This document shows positions 27,828-37,921 of a DNA stretch of 64,000 nt, in pieces. Source of the DNA: Microcoleus sp. bin38.metabat.b11b12b14.051. Lineage in GTDB: Bacteria; Cyanobacteriota; Cyanobacteriia; Cyanobacteriales; Microcoleaceae. The notes below the pieces were generated by a model that saw nothing but the letters and a program-made list of their open reading frames with translations, ran no database searches and was not told the origin of the DNA. The translations under genes were made by a program, and so were the position numbers. Within the stretch, counting starts at the first letter, position 1. Each line of letters starts with the position of its first letter. The stretch spans positions 1-64,000 of the forward strand of contig NZ_JAAFKD010000018.1 of NCBI RefSeq assembly GCF_013299165.1. The letters are read 5' to 3'.

Positions 27828-28454
27828 GATTTTTAAGATTTATTAACTTTTACCTTTGTTTTGTAGTAAAATAGTTTTAGCAATTACCACAAGTGGGGAG
27901 TGCAGGCATCAAGTCTTGTGACTGTATAATAGAACTGCGTACAATCATAGTTCTGCGAGGGCTAATGGCGCTCCGGACAGTTTCGATTTATGTTGCTGAT
28001 ATTCGTTGCAGCTTTCCAACCTCAGGGATTATCGCATTCGGGAGTCTAGCTTCATCCCGAACTCAAAGCCTCGTAGCAAAGCGAAAGTTATCATGATTTA
28101 AAAAATAGTGAAAATATAGGGCTGTTGCAGGTAATTGAACAACGAATTTATTGGGTTTGAGGCTAGGCTCAATTGATTAAGAATTATGTCAGTCCATTTA
28201 GGATTTGAGATTTACCCCACAGCATTTACTGGGGAATTGAATAGGGCTGTTTTCAGCGTGCGATCGCCTATTTAAGGCTGAGCCATAGCATTCTAGATTT
28301 GAGATTGCAGAATTGGGAATTTAATGATGGGCGTCTGGTTTGGCTCGCGGAGTGCGGGGCTACAGTTGGGTTATTTTTTAAACTGGTGTCTGTTTAGCCG
28401 TTGAGGTGAGGGCAGGGGGAGCAAGTGTCGATCGCCACTTATCGGAAAGTTGGG
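27828..28454. other. Long intergenic region upstream of lipoxygenase
   Basis: About 630 bp. A 67-codon plus-strand frame at 27893-28096 has no coding character. The part nearest 27828 must hold the lipoxygenase promoter, but none stands out. Confidence 0.45.
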
Positions 28455-28645
28455 TCTAAAACCCTGTGCTTTTAGCACGGCTTTAAGTTAAAATAGAAGT
28501 GGTTGAAATTCCCAAGGTGGGCGGTTGTGAAGCGGCTTTGAGTCGGCACCCTTGAACCTGAAAGCTTCAGAAAAGCACAAAAAAGGGTAGCGAAAACCTT
28601 GTAAAACAGAGCTAGAGAATCACCGCATTCTCATACCAGAAAATA
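28455..28645 (+). ncRNA. Structured non-coding segment, possibly a TnpB/IS200-605 end remnant (omega-RNA-like)
   Basis: The segment begins with a CCTGTGCTTTTAGCACGG hairpin, continues through G-rich sequence with small stems (GCTTCAGAAAAGC) and ends with GAGAAT-CACCGC-ATTCTC, a 6-bp stem with 6-base loop preceded by AGAGCTA. This order of left hairpin, structured middle and terminal hairpin resembles the ends of IS200/IS605 elements and the guide-RNA region attached to TnpB, but no tnpA or tnpB is present. Identity is a guess based on remembered sequence style; it could be an unrelated RNA. Confidence 0.28.
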
Positions 28646-28985
28646 CATAATTTGGTTTCATTAATCAAGTAGGGCGGGGCACGCCCAAACTCTAGGTCGT
28701 ATCCTAGTACGCTTTTGGAGATAGACCCTCTGGGGTTGCTGTAAATCAGGCTCGTCAATTGGTGTTTGTTCACGGTTGAAAGGTTTGAAGATTGCTCGCA
28801 AGAGATACGGTGCTTAAAGGTCAGTCGCTGAATTAAGAATCTCCGTCGCCCAGAGCGCGGAGAGTGTCAAACTGAATAAATCAGGGAATGCAGAAAAAAT
28901 ATCGAAAAACCGGGTTTGCATACAAGTTCGCTGCAATAACAGATGTCCGCGAGATCGATCGCTACAAACGCTAGACGCGCCATAT

Positions 28986-30029
28986 ATGCCATATATTCAC
29001 TATCTGCCGGACGATCGCGCGATCGAGATAGACGACGACGATATAATTCTGGAAGCTTCGCGGAGGGCAGGCATTCCCCACACCCACATCTGCGGCGGTA
29101 GCGCCCGATGTTCGACTTGTCGCGTCTTGATTGTCGAAGGTTTGGAATTTTGCTCGCCCCGCAATTCAGCGGAAGATGAGCTGGCGAAAAAATTGCGTCT
29201 AGAGCCGGAAATTAGGCTGGCGTGTCAGACACAGGTGGCGGGCGGGAAGGTGATTTTGCGCCGACTGGCGATCGATTCTGAAGACTTGGAATCATTTAAC
29301 GACGAAATGGCCGGAAAGTTTATTCATGCTCCGGTGGGTCAAGAAAAGAAAATTGCAATTTTGTTTGCCGATATTCGAGGGTTTACGCCGTTTGCAGAAT
29401 CGCTGTTACCCTACGATGTAATTTATGTTTTAAATCGCTATTTCCAAAAAATGGGTTATGCGATCAACCGCAACGGCGGGATGATTAATAATTATATGGG
29501 CGACGGTTTTATGGCGCTGTTTGGGTTAGAAAATCCTGACAAGGCGGCGGAACAAGCGGTGAGGGCTGGGGTGGATATGCTGGAGGAACTAGAGAAACTC
29601 AATCCCTATTTTGAGACTTTATACCGTCACCGATTGCGGATTGGGATTGGGATTCACTGCGGTTTGGTGGTTGTGGGGAATCTGGGGGCCGAGCAAAATC
29701 AGTCGGTTACAGCGATCGGGGATGCGGTGAATTTGGCCAGCAGGATTGAATCTGCGAACAAGCAAGTGGGCACAAGTCTGTTGATTTCCGAGGAGACTTA
29801 TCAGGAAATCAAGGATTTGGCGATCGTCAACCAGCGCGTATCAGTTAAAATCCCCGGAAAGAGCGGCGAATATCCGCTTTACGAAGTTGTCGGGATGCCA
29901 CCGATACCCGTGGAAATTGAGGAGATTTCCGAGGTTGAGAGAAGTTCTATTTGGCAGAGTTTTGTCAAGAGATTAAAGCGTTCTTTTGCTGCGGTGCGAA
30001 ATTGGATAAGGAAATTATTTGGATTGTAA
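28986..30029 (+). CDS. Adenylate/guanylate cyclase with N-terminal 2Fe-2S ferredoxin domain
   Basis: 347 residues: ferredoxin domain (~1-95) with C36, C42, C45 and C80 (CX5CX2C, adrenodoxin-like), then a class III cyclase domain (~118-285). Metal aspartates are D129 (FADIRGF) and D173 (MGDGF); IGDAVNLASRIE supplies N249 and R253 for transition-state stabilisation. A basic helical tail (WIRKLFGL) may touch the membrane. The fusion implies that the redox state of the cluster controls cyclic nucleotide synthesis; that is inference. Starts at ATG 28986. Transcribed alone. Confidence 0.93.
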   Translation: MPYIHYLPDDRAIEIDDDDIILEASRRAGIPHTHICGGSARCSTCRVLIVEGLEFCSPRNSAEDELAKKLRLEPEIRLACQTQVAGGKVILRRLAIDSEDLESFNDEMAGKFIHAPVGQEKKIAILFADIRGFTPFAESLLPYDVIYVLNRYFQKMGYAINRNGGMINNYMGDGFMALFGLENPDKAAEQAVRAGVDMLEELEKLNPYFETLYRHRLRIGIGIHCGLVVVGNLGAEQNQSVTAIGDAVNLASRIESANKQVGTSLLISEETYQEIKDLAIVNQRVSVKIPGKSGEYPLYEVVGMPPIPVEIEEISEVERSSIWQSFVKRLKRSFAAVRNWIRKLFGL

Positions 30030-30160
30030 AACTTATACCAATTATGAAAAAAATTGCTACTACGGAACTTAAACAATCTAATTTGTAGGGAAACGGCATT
30101 GCCGTCTCCGGCCGGGACTTATGCCAATGATATAATTTCCGGTCGATTACCATGAAAAAC

Positions 30161-30221
30161 GGTTCGTAGTGCGGACTTAAGTCCGCCCTCCGGCTGCGGA
30201 CTTAAGTCCGCACTACGAACC
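30161..30221. repeat. Dispersed palindrome, GTTCGTAGTGCGGACT family (full copy)
   Basis: A 61-bp inverted repeat with arms GGTTCGTAGTGCGGACTTAA-type on both sides of a CG-rich loop; same family as 18574-18646. It lies 15 bp before the MITE-like element. Confidence 0.9.
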
Positions 30222-30235
30222 TTACTTATTGTGAT

Positions 30236-30360
30236 TAGACCTCTTGCAAAAATAGTTAGGAACGGGCTCTTCGGCCCGTTCCACAAAGATATTTTTTATG
30301 TGGAACGGGCCGAAGAGCCCGTTCCAAAAGTTGATAAAAAAGATTTTTGCAAGAGGTCTA
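30236..30360. mobile_element. MITE-like element, copy 1 (125 bp, perfect termini)
   Basis: Terminal inverted repeats TAGACCTCTTGCAAAAAT at 30236-30253 and its exact complement at 30343-30360 enclose a second long inverted repeat built from GGAACGGGC...GCCCGTTCC (about 30259-30326). No open reading frame. A diverged copy lies at 52331-52452. The whole element could fold into a single cruciform. Confidence 0.8.
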
Positions 30361-30421
30361 TTAATCGCACCGCAGATATCCGCGTTCATCCCCGTGCATC
30401 TGCGGTTAAAAATGCCCCAAT

Positions 30422-31204
<783 letters not shown>

Positions 31205-31340
31205 CTACGCTCACAGAATTCTGCCCTAAAATTGATCCAGAACCAAAAAAATTTATACTGACTTACCGAGTTCAGTTGTCACAAGTCCCTACTCGTTAAC
31301 CCTTCGGGTATAATGGGCGTCCCTTTACCACATTTTTAAA

Positions 31341-31658
31341 ATGGCAGTTCAAAAACAGTTCAACAGTTTTGAGGAGTTACTATCGAGCTCTGAGTTGCCT
31401 GTACTGGTAGATTTTTATGCTACTTGGTGCGGGCCTTGTCAGATGATGGTGCCGATTTTGGAGCAGGTGAGCGGTCAGACGAAAGATAAGCTGATGGTTG
31501 TTAAGATTGATACGGATAAGTACGAGCAGTTGGCGTCGCAGCATCACATTTATGCTTTGCCGACTTTGGTGCTGTTTAAGAATGGTGTTGAGGTCGATCG
31601 CATCGAGGGAGTATTGCAACCGGCGCAGTTGATCGATCGACTGCAACCTTTCTTGTAG
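31341..31658 (+). CDS. Thioredoxin, y-type
   Basis: 105 residues with active site WCGPC (C30, C33), cis-proline in ALPTLVLF and the run VVKIDTDKYEQLA, which matches plastid/cyanobacterial thioredoxin y (KIDTEKY-type) rather than the m-type. It reduces disulphides in the cytoplasm and typically serves peroxiredoxins. A TATAAT box at 31309-31314 lies 26 bases before the ATG, though no good -35 is seen. Confidence 0.9.
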   Translation: MAVQKQFNSFEELLSSSELPVLVDFYATWCGPCQMMVPILEQVSGQTKDKLMVVKIDTDKYEQLASQHHIYALPTLVLFKNGVEVDRIEGVLQPAQLIDRLQPFL

Positions 31659-31710
31659 ATTCGTAGTCAGGACTTCACTTTGCTCTGAAAGAACTAAAGT
31701 CCTTACTACC

Positions 31711-31860
31711 AACGATAAAGTTAGGTTCGTAGTAAGGACTTTAGTCCTCTTTTGGCTACCAACGATAAAGTTAGGTTCGTAGTAAGGACTTTAGTCCTCT
31801 TTTGGCTACCAACGATAAAGTTAGGTTCGTAGTGAGGACTTTAGTCCTCTTTTGGAAGGA
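31711..31860. repeat. 50-bp tandem array (3 copies) built on the TTCGTAGT palindrome family
   Basis: Units start at 31711, 31761 and 31811 and are nearly identical over exactly 50 bp, each with AACGATAAAGTTAGG and GTAGTAAGGACTTTAGTCC. A further palindrome half-copy on each side (31666-31708 and 31850-31882) makes the block a degenerate larger inverted repeat. Confidence 0.92.
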
Positions 31861-31900
31861 CTAAAGTCCTCACTACAAACCAATTGTGCATTTTTGTGTC

Positions 31901-32482
31901 ATGAAAACTCCCAGCCACGCTATTATCAATCTGGCTATTCTGGGTAAACCGGAACTGCCGCAATTTAATCTGATTATTGCGATCGGCGGAATTTTACCGG
32001 ATCTGCCGATATTTTTATTTTACTTTTGGGCGAAGTACATTGCTCGCTTGCCGGAAGCTAAAATCTGGTCGGAAGCATACTATGAGCCTTTTAACCAAAA
32101 TGTTGTTGCTTTGTTTCATTCAATTCCGCTAGCGGTGATGGGCTGGCTAATTGCTTATTACTTTGGCTGGCAAAATCTACAAATTATGTTTTTGAGTATG
32201 GTTTTGCACTCTTTGGGGGATTTACCGCTGCATAATGATGATGCTCACAGGCACTTTTTCCCGTTTAGCAATTACCGTTTTATCAGTCCGATTTCTTATT
32301 GGGATCGGAATCACTACGGGTCAATTGTTTCTGTGGTCGAAATGTTGTTGGTGATGCTATCAAGTTACCATGTTTTTGGTTTTGTTGAGTCTTATGTTGG
32401 CAAGATATTGATGATTTTGGTGAATTGTTTTTACTTAATTACTTCTGTATTGTTTTACGTTCGCGGTCTAATTACTGTTTAA
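31901..32482 (+). CDS. Integral membrane protein with conserved histidines
   Basis: 193 residues from ATG 31901 (the frame opens at GTG 31886 but KTPSHAIINLAILG is the natural N-terminus). Four or five membrane helices. Histidines in TPSHAI, VLHSLGDLPLHNDDAHRHFF and NHYG are placed like those of membrane-bound metal-dependent hydrolases of the YdjM/DUF457 class, so a metal site is plausible. Not recognised more precisely. Standing alone between repeat blocks. Confidence 0.72.
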   Translation: MKTPSHAIINLAILGKPELPQFNLIIAIGGILPDLPIFLFYFWAKYIARLPEAKIWSEAYYEPFNQNVVALFHSIPLAVMGWLIAYYFGWQNLQIMFLSMVLHSLGDLPLHNDDAHRHFFPFSNYRFISPISYWDRNHYGSIVSVVEMLLVMLSSYHVFGFVESYVGKILMILVNCFYLITSVLFYVRGLITV

Positions 32483-32756
32483 TTATTATGCTGCAATTGG
32501 TATCCAACTCAAATGCTTTAAGGTACGTCACCCAATGTTTTACTAATTGTGGATTGAATTCTGGTAGCTGACTCACCCTACTAATGACCAATAAATAATG
32601 ACCAATAACTAATACCATTTTGACCAATTCTTGCTACATTAAGCACATATAAATGATCTGTCATTATCATGAATTTCCGGAGACGGCAGTGCCGTGTCCC
32701 TAGGGGTAAAAACCTCTAATTTATTTGTTGTAGCAATGTTTTTTTAAATTGGTATA

Positions 32757-32821
32757 ATGACCAATGACTAATGACTAATGACTAATGACTAATGACTAAT
32801 GACTAATGACTAATGACTAAT
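32757..32821. repeat. CTAATGA heptamer array (about 9 copies) abutting prmA
   Basis: Perfect tandem ATGACTA units end two bases before the prmA stop codon at 32824. The rest of the 340-bp gap (32483-32756) contains only AT-rich sequence and a short TTGGTATAAT-containing stretch. Confidence 0.94.
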
Positions 32822-32823
32822 TA

Positions 32824-33714
32824 TTAACTGCGCCGAATATTGAAACAGCACCAATCTTGGCGCTTCCAGAGAGTAGCGACAATCCAGCCGTGCTGTTCGA
32901 GAGTGTCTGCGATTGGTTTAGCTTGGTCGAGCAAAATGCCGCTGAGAACTGCCCAAGTAGTCGGCTTGCTAATGGCGGTGAACTGCGGTATCAAATCTAT
33001 GATTACTTCTGCTAAAATATTGCACATCAAACCGTCGATCGGGCCGCCGGTCATTTCTATGAGCCGATCGACACTTCCGAGCTCTGCAACCAACTGTTGA
33101 GGGTTAATGCGGTTCAGTTGTCGGTTGCTGATAGTCGATCGCACTGCCAAAGGATCTGTATCCAAAGCATAAACCTTTGTCGCGCCCAGCAAAACGGCGC
33201 CGATCGACAAAATACCAGATCCGCAGCCGATATCAGCAACTACACATTCTTTGTCATCAAAACCAAGACGCATTTCCAGCGACTCCAAACACAGTTGAGT
33301 CGTAGCGTGAGCGCCCGTACCGAAAGCGACACCGGGATCTAAACGCAAGACAACGCGATCGATATCAGTCGGTATGGGGAGCCAAGCTGGATTAATTAAA
33401 AAGCGATCGCCCACTTCTTGAGGCTGCCAGTGCATCTTCCAACTGCTGCCCCAGTCCTCCTCTTCAATCAAATTCCACTGCATCGCAGGTACGGGCACAC
33501 CTGCACACAGAGCATCTTGGCGCAGCCATAGAGACAGGGCGGCCAAATCCAGCAATCGGGCCTGTTCTTCGGGCAAATAAGCCGAAATCAGGCAGGAATT
33601 ACTTTTGATCTCAGTCGCAGTCCCGCGACAATTAAATTGTTCCATACGCCAAAAGATGATATCTTCCAGCGCCGGATCGCAAAGAATTCTAATTTCCCAC
33701 CAGCTATGTGCCAT
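32824..33714 (-). CDS. prmA: Ribosomal protein L11 methyltransferase
   Basis: 296 residues. Central SAM-binding fold shows [18 protein letters not shown] (~161-178), the PrmA-specific [15 protein letters not shown], and the NILA motif (~231) of the catalytic region; an N-terminal substrate-recognition domain covers ~1-90. It trimethylates L11. Start ATG 33714. The gene sits between the CTAATGA array (downstream) and the serA-derived array (upstream), which must contain its promoter. Confidence 0.93.
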   Translation of the reverse strand: MAHSWWEIRILCDPALEDIIFWRMEQFNCRGTATEIKSNSCLISAYLPEEQARLLDLAALSLWLRQDALCAGVPVPAMQWNLIEEEDWGSSWKMHWQPQEVGDRFLINPAWLPIPTDIDRVVLRLDPGVAFGTGAHATTQLCLESLEMRLGFDDKECVVADIGCGSGILSIGAVLLGATKVYALDTDPLAVRSTISNRQLNRINPQQLVAELGSVDRLIEMTGGPIDGLMCNILAEVIIDLIPQFTAISKPTTWAVLSGILLDQAKPIADTLEQHGWIVATLWKRQDWCCFNIRRS

Positions 33715-33717
33715 GAC

Positions 33718-34470
33718 TATTTTAGATTTTAGATTTTAGATTTTAGATTGGCCCGTCAGGAACTGAAGACTGGGAACTGGGGAGTGAGGAATGAGGATTG
33801 ACTAATATAAAAATTCCAGCTTTTTTGCCAATTAACAATGACCAATCACCCATTACTAATTATCAGTCCTTGCATCCAAAATCTAAATTCCAAAATCCTT
33901 CAAAGAGTTACCGTCTAGCGATTTTAGATTTTAGATTTTAGATTGGGGAACGTAAAATCTAAAATCCTTTAAAAAGTTACCGTTTAACGATTTTAGATTT
34001 TAGATTTTAAATTTTAGATTGGGGAACGTAAAATCTAAAATCCTTTAAAAAGTTACCGTTTAACGATTTTAGATTTTAGATTTTAAATTTTAGATTGGGG
34101 CTACCTAAAATCTCAAATCCTTTAAAAAGTTACCGTTTAACGATTTTAGATTTTAGATTGGGGAACCTAAAATCTCAAATCCTTTAAAAAGTTACCGTTT
34201 AACGATTTTAGATTTTAGATTTTAGATTTTAAATTTTAGATTGGGGCTACCTAAAATCTCAAATCCTTTAAAAAGTTACCGTTTAACGATTTTAGATTTT
34301 AGATTGGGGAACCTAAAATCTAAAATCCTTTAAAAAGTTACCGTTTAACGATTTTAGATTTTAGATTTTAAATTTTAGATTGGGGCTACCTAAAATCTCA
34401 AATCCTTTAAAAAGTTACCGTTTAACGATTTTAGATTTTAGATTGGGGAACCTAAAAAATCTAAAATCCT
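33718..34470. repeat. Tandem array related to the serA 3' end, with internal TTTTAGA heptamers
   Basis: Eight copies of a unit with AATCCTTTAAAAAGTTACCGTTTAACGAT-like core (core ACCG at ~33910, 33979, 34055, 34132, 34194, 34278, 34340, 34417) separated by 69, 76, 77, 62, 84, 62 and 77 bp, i.e. lengths that differ mostly by sevens. The core resembles the last codons and stop region of serA (34471-34500). Between cores lie TTTTAGA heptamer runs facing TAAAATC runs, so each unit can fold as a hairpin. Confidence 0.88.
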
Positions 34471-36054
34471 TTAAAGATTCACCGTGTAAGCATCCCGAAT
34501 CCCAGGGACTTTCATGATCTCGGCCAATATGCCCTCTGGTAGAGGGTCATCCAGGCTCAAAACCATCACCGCATCGCCTCGCACGATTTTACGGCCTACT
34601 TGCATACTGGCAATATTGACATTAAAACTGCCCAATTGGGAACCAATTTTGCCAATAATCCCTGGCATATCGCGGTGCAGGGTAAACAGCATATGGTTAG
34701 TCGGGGAAACGTTGACTGGGAAATCGTCAACGCTAGTAATCCGAATTTCGCTTTCGCCAAGGACTGCACCTGTTACGGTGTGTTCGCCGAGACTTCCCTT
34801 GGCCGAGAGGCGCAGAGAGCCTGTGTAGTCGCGGATTGAGGCGTCTCTGGTTTCAACGACGCGAATTCCGCGTTCTTTGGCTTCAATGCTGGCGTTGACG
34901 TAGTTAACGCGCTCTCGCAGGGCTTGGGAGAGCAGGCCTTTGAGGGAGGCGACGACTACGGGCTGGCTTTGGTTGCTGGCCAATTCGCCTTGGAGTTGGA
35001 CGTTGAGGTAATCGACTCGGCCTCCGGCTAGCTGGCTGACGAGGTTGCCGAGGGTTTCGGCGAGTTGCAGGTAGGGTTTGAGTTTTTCGATCGAATCTGG
35101 GAAGATTCCTGGTATGTTAACAGCCGATCGCGCCGGCAGTCCCAACAACACATCACGAATTTGTTCGGCAACATCGATCGCCACATTCACCTGAGCTTCA
35201 GCCGTAGAAGCTCCCAAGTGAGGCGTCAGCACGATGTTTTGCCCGACATTCCGCAATGGAGAATCAGCTTCCAGCGGCTCATGTTCGTAAACATCGATCG
35301 CTGCACCGGCGATTTGACCTGATTTGATAGCTTCTGCGAGGGCTGCTTCGTCGATGATGCCACCTCTGGCGCAGTTAATGATCCTGGCCGTGGGCTTCAT
35401 CTTCGACAGCACCTCAGCGTTAATTAAGTGCAGAGTTTCCGGCGTTTTGGGGATGTGCAGGGTGATGTAGTCGGATTCGCGCATCAACAGTTCGAGCTCT
35501 ACCAAGCGGCAGCCCAACTGTTCGGCTCTTTCAGTAGAGATGAAGGGATCGTAAGCGAGCAGTTTCATGCCCATTGCTTTGGCTGCGGTGGCGAGGTGGG
35601 AGCCGATTTTGCCCAAACCGACGATACCGAGGGTTTTTTTGTAAACTTCTACGCCGATAAAGCGGTTGCGCTCCCATTTACCGCCTTTGACGGAGGCGTT
35701 GGCTTCCGGGATGTGGCGGGACATCGATAGCATCATGGCGATCGCGTGTTCGGCTGCTGCGATCGTGTTGCCTTCGGGGGAGTTGACGACTACAATTCCT
35801 TTGCGGGTAGCGGCGGGGACATCGACATTATCTACGCCAACGCCCGCTCTACCGATGATTTTTAGTAGATTTCCGGCTTCAATGATTTCTTTGGTAACTT
35901 GGGTGCCAGAACGGATCATTAAAGCATCGTAATCTGGAATAATTCGCACGAGCTCTTCGGCTGAAAGCCCTGTGTTCACGTCAACTTGTGCGACTTGGGA
36001 GAGGATGTCAATACCGGCTTGGTCGATCGGATCGGATACTAGAACTTTAGGCAT
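34471..36054 (-). CDS. serA: D-3-phosphoglycerate dehydrogenase
   Basis: 527 residues from ATG 36054 (the frame also opens at a TTG nine bases upstream). Substrate-binding N-terminal domain, NAD-binding motif GLGKIGSHLA (~143), catalytic Arg (INCARGG), Glu and His (TPHLG region), then an intervening domain (~320-450) and a C-terminal ACT domain (~455-527) as in long-type SerA. First enzyme of the phosphorylated serine pathway; ACT may give serine feedback. Monocistronic. Its 3' end appears to have seeded the neighbouring array. Confidence 0.96.
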   Translation of the reverse strand: MPKVLVSDPIDQAGIDILSQVAQVDVNTGLSAEELVRIIPDYDALMIRSGTQVTKEIIEAGNLLKIIGRAGVGVDNVDVPAATRKGIVVVNSPEGNTIAAAEHAIAMMLSMSRHIPEANASVKGGKWERNRFIGVEVYKKTLGIVGLGKIGSHLATAAKAMGMKLLAYDPFISTERAEQLGCRLVELELLMRESDYITLHIPKTPETLHLINAEVLSKMKPTARIINCARGGIIDEAALAEAIKSGQIAGAAIDVYEHEPLEADSPLRNVGQNIVLTPHLGASTAEAQVNVAIDVAEQIRDVLLGLPARSAVNIPGIFPDSIEKLKPYLQLAETLGNLVSQLAGGRVDYLNVQLQGELASNQSQPVVVASLKGLLSQALRERVNYVNASIEAKERGIRVVETRDASIRDYTGSLRLSAKGSLGEHTVTGAVLGESEIRITSVDDFPVNVSPTNHMLFTLHRDMPGIIGKIGSQLGSFNVNIASMQVGRKIVRGDAVMVLSLDDPLPEGILAEIMKVPGIRDAYTVNL

Positions 36055-36343
36055 AGCAAGCAATTGAGTGCAATAGTAAAAATAGGCCGAGCGTTGGCGA
36101 GCTCAAAGTTGAGACTTATGACTTAGAGCAGAATCTAACAGCTCAGCTCAAGCTTGCCTTTGTGCAGTTTGAATTGTATCTGTATTCGGTCAAGGTCGGT
36201 CGTTTTTGCGAGAAATATTTTACCTTTGCGGGCGATCGAATGGGAGCGATCGTCTGAAAAACGTCCAATTCCTTAGCTAGCAAGTCTTTTCAGGCTATAA
36301 TGAATTCCGGGTATTGAAGCCTAACTATCAGGAATTATTGTCA

Positions 36344-36850
36344 ATGAATTATCTTATCGCCGTATTGCCCGATCGAATGCAAGCCGAAGCTGCCTATTGC
36401 GCCCTCGAAAAAGAAGGCTTACCCATGAAGCAAGTCAGCATTTTGGGCCGCGGCTACAAAACGGCTGATGAATTTGGCTTAATTGACCCCAACCAGCAAG
36501 CGAAGAAACAAGCTAAACTCATGGCTGTTTGGCTGATACCGTTTGGCTTTATTGCCGGCGTTACTTTTAGCTTGATGACAGAGTTGAAGACTTTTGCATG
36601 GGCGGGCGAAATTGGCGATCACGCGATCGGCGGAGTGCTAGGTGCGATCGCAGCCGGAATGGGCAGCGTATTTGTCGGCGGTGCGGGAGGAATGGCCTTT
36701 GGTAGCGGCGATGCTTTGCCCTACCGCAACCGTTTGAATGCGGGCAAATTTTTGATTGCAGTTAAAGGTAATGACAATTTAACCAATCAAGCAGCTAATA
36801 TCTTGCAGCAATTTGAACCGGAAAATATGCAAGGTTATACAGAGACTTAA
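36344..36850 (+). CDS. Conserved cyanobacterial protein with glycine-rich membrane segment
   Basis: 168 residues from the ATG at 36344; the frame extends upstream to a TTG but NYLIAVLPDRMQAEAAYCAL is the natural start. N-terminal ~50 residues resemble the GSP17M-like alpha/beta domain (AYCALEKEGLPMKQVSILG). Two hydrophobic stretches follow (LMAVWLIPFGFIAGVTF, and the glycine-rich IGGVLGAIAAGMGSVFVGG). A TATAAT box lies at 36296-36301. Function not known. Widespread in cyanobacteria as far as I recall. Confidence 0.78.
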   Translation: MNYLIAVLPDRMQAEAAYCALEKEGLPMKQVSILGRGYKTADEFGLIDPNQQAKKQAKLMAVWLIPFGFIAGVTFSLMTELKTFAWAGEIGDHAIGGVLGAIAAGMGSVFVGGAGGMAFGSGDALPYRNRLNAGKFLIAVKGNDNLTNQAANILQQFEPENMQGYTET

Positions 36851-37113
36851 TTCTCATCTGCGTTCCTCTGCGTTCCTTTGCTGTTAAAAATTAAAATTTA
36901 AAGTAAGGTATGTGAGGTACACAAAACAGGTAGGGACGATCGGCTCAGTGGCGTCCCTACAGGACTCTGGAATGTAGCGAATAAATCTGCAATCTGCTGC
37001 TTCCTTAATTTGACAATCTTAGAGTATAATCAAAGTAGTGCAACTGTTAAGAAAGTAGAGTTTTTAGTTACAGCAAGGTTTGGTAATTTCAAATTAGAAT
37101 CAAAAATTGACTG

Positions 37114-37893
37114 ATGTTACAAAAAGAAGAACTGTTAAAAGGTATCGAAAATCGCGAATGTGTAGCGCGGGCATTAGACCAAGCGGAACAAGCAATTAAA
37201 ACTTGGGAAGTTACTCTGACTGATTTTCTGTCGCCGCCGGAGTTGGCGGATACTCTGACGGTATTTAAGCGCTTAACTGATGTGGAATTACTGCCTTGGG
37301 GCGGCTACCCGCAAGCTGAAAGACAAAGAATTGCGATCGCCCGATCGTCCATCCCGATCGACTCTGCGAGTGTTAGCGTTACTGCGGTGGAGATAGCCGG
37401 CAATTTCTTGTTCGACACCGCCAGTCACCGCGACTTCTTAGGTGCCATGCTGGGTACGGGAATTGTCCGCGAGAAAACCGGCGACGTGATTGTGTTGGGT
37501 GAACGCGGCGCGCAGGCGATCGTCATGCCGGAAATGGTAGAGTATCTGGAGATGAGTTTGCAGCAAGTGCGATCGGTTCCGGTGAAAACTCGGCGCATTG
37601 AGTTGAGCGAACTCAAAATTAGAGAACCGAAAAAGAAAGAAATGACCACTGTTGAAGCATCAATGAGATTGGATGCTGTAGCCTCCGCTGGATTCGCCAT
37701 GTCTCGCAGCAAAATGGTTGAATTTATTGACAGAGGCGACGTGCGAGTTAATTGGAAAGACATCACCCAATCTAGTTATCACGTTAAATCTGGAGATTTA
37801 ATCGCTGTTAGCGGCAAGGGAAGATTAGAAATTGGGGAAGTTATGGTAACAAAAAAAGAACGGTATCGAGTGCAGTTAACTCGATATTTGTAA
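37114..37893 (+). CDS. Photosystem II S4-domain protein
   Basis: 259 residues. The first ~175 form the YlmH-like RNA-binding region (WGGYPQAERQRIAIARSS, FLGAMLGTGIVREKTGDVIV) and the last ~75 an S4 RNA-binding domain (MRLDAVASAGFAMSRSKMVEFIDRG). This matches the cyanobacterial/plant family named photosystem II S4 domain protein; action probably on RNA or the ribosome, with the photosystem link historical. Start ATG 37114. Convergent with the SDR gene across the 85-bp array. Confidence 0.9.
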   Translation: MLQKEELLKGIENRECVARALDQAEQAIKTWEVTLTDFLSPPELADTLTVFKRLTDVELLPWGGYPQAERQRIAIARSSIPIDSASVSVTAVEIAGNFLFDTASHRDFLGAMLGTGIVREKTGDVIVLGERGAQAIVMPEMVEYLEMSLQQVRSVPVKTRRIELSELKIREPKKKEMTTVEASMRLDAVASAGFAMSRSKMVEFIDRGDVRVNWKDITQSSYHVKSGDLIAVSGKGRLEIGEVMVTKKERYRVQLTRYL

Positions 37894-37921
37894 CTCGGAG
37901 AATTTACGCACTCCGACTCTA

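Noticed and set aside
31309..31314. TATAAT as a thioredoxin promoter
   Set aside because: No -35 at 16-18 bases; mentioned in the gene entry but too weak for its own feature.
33718..34470. Possible CRISPR array between prmA and serA
   Set aside because: Units vary from 62 to 84 bp, spacers are themselves heptamer repeats, and no cas gene is present.
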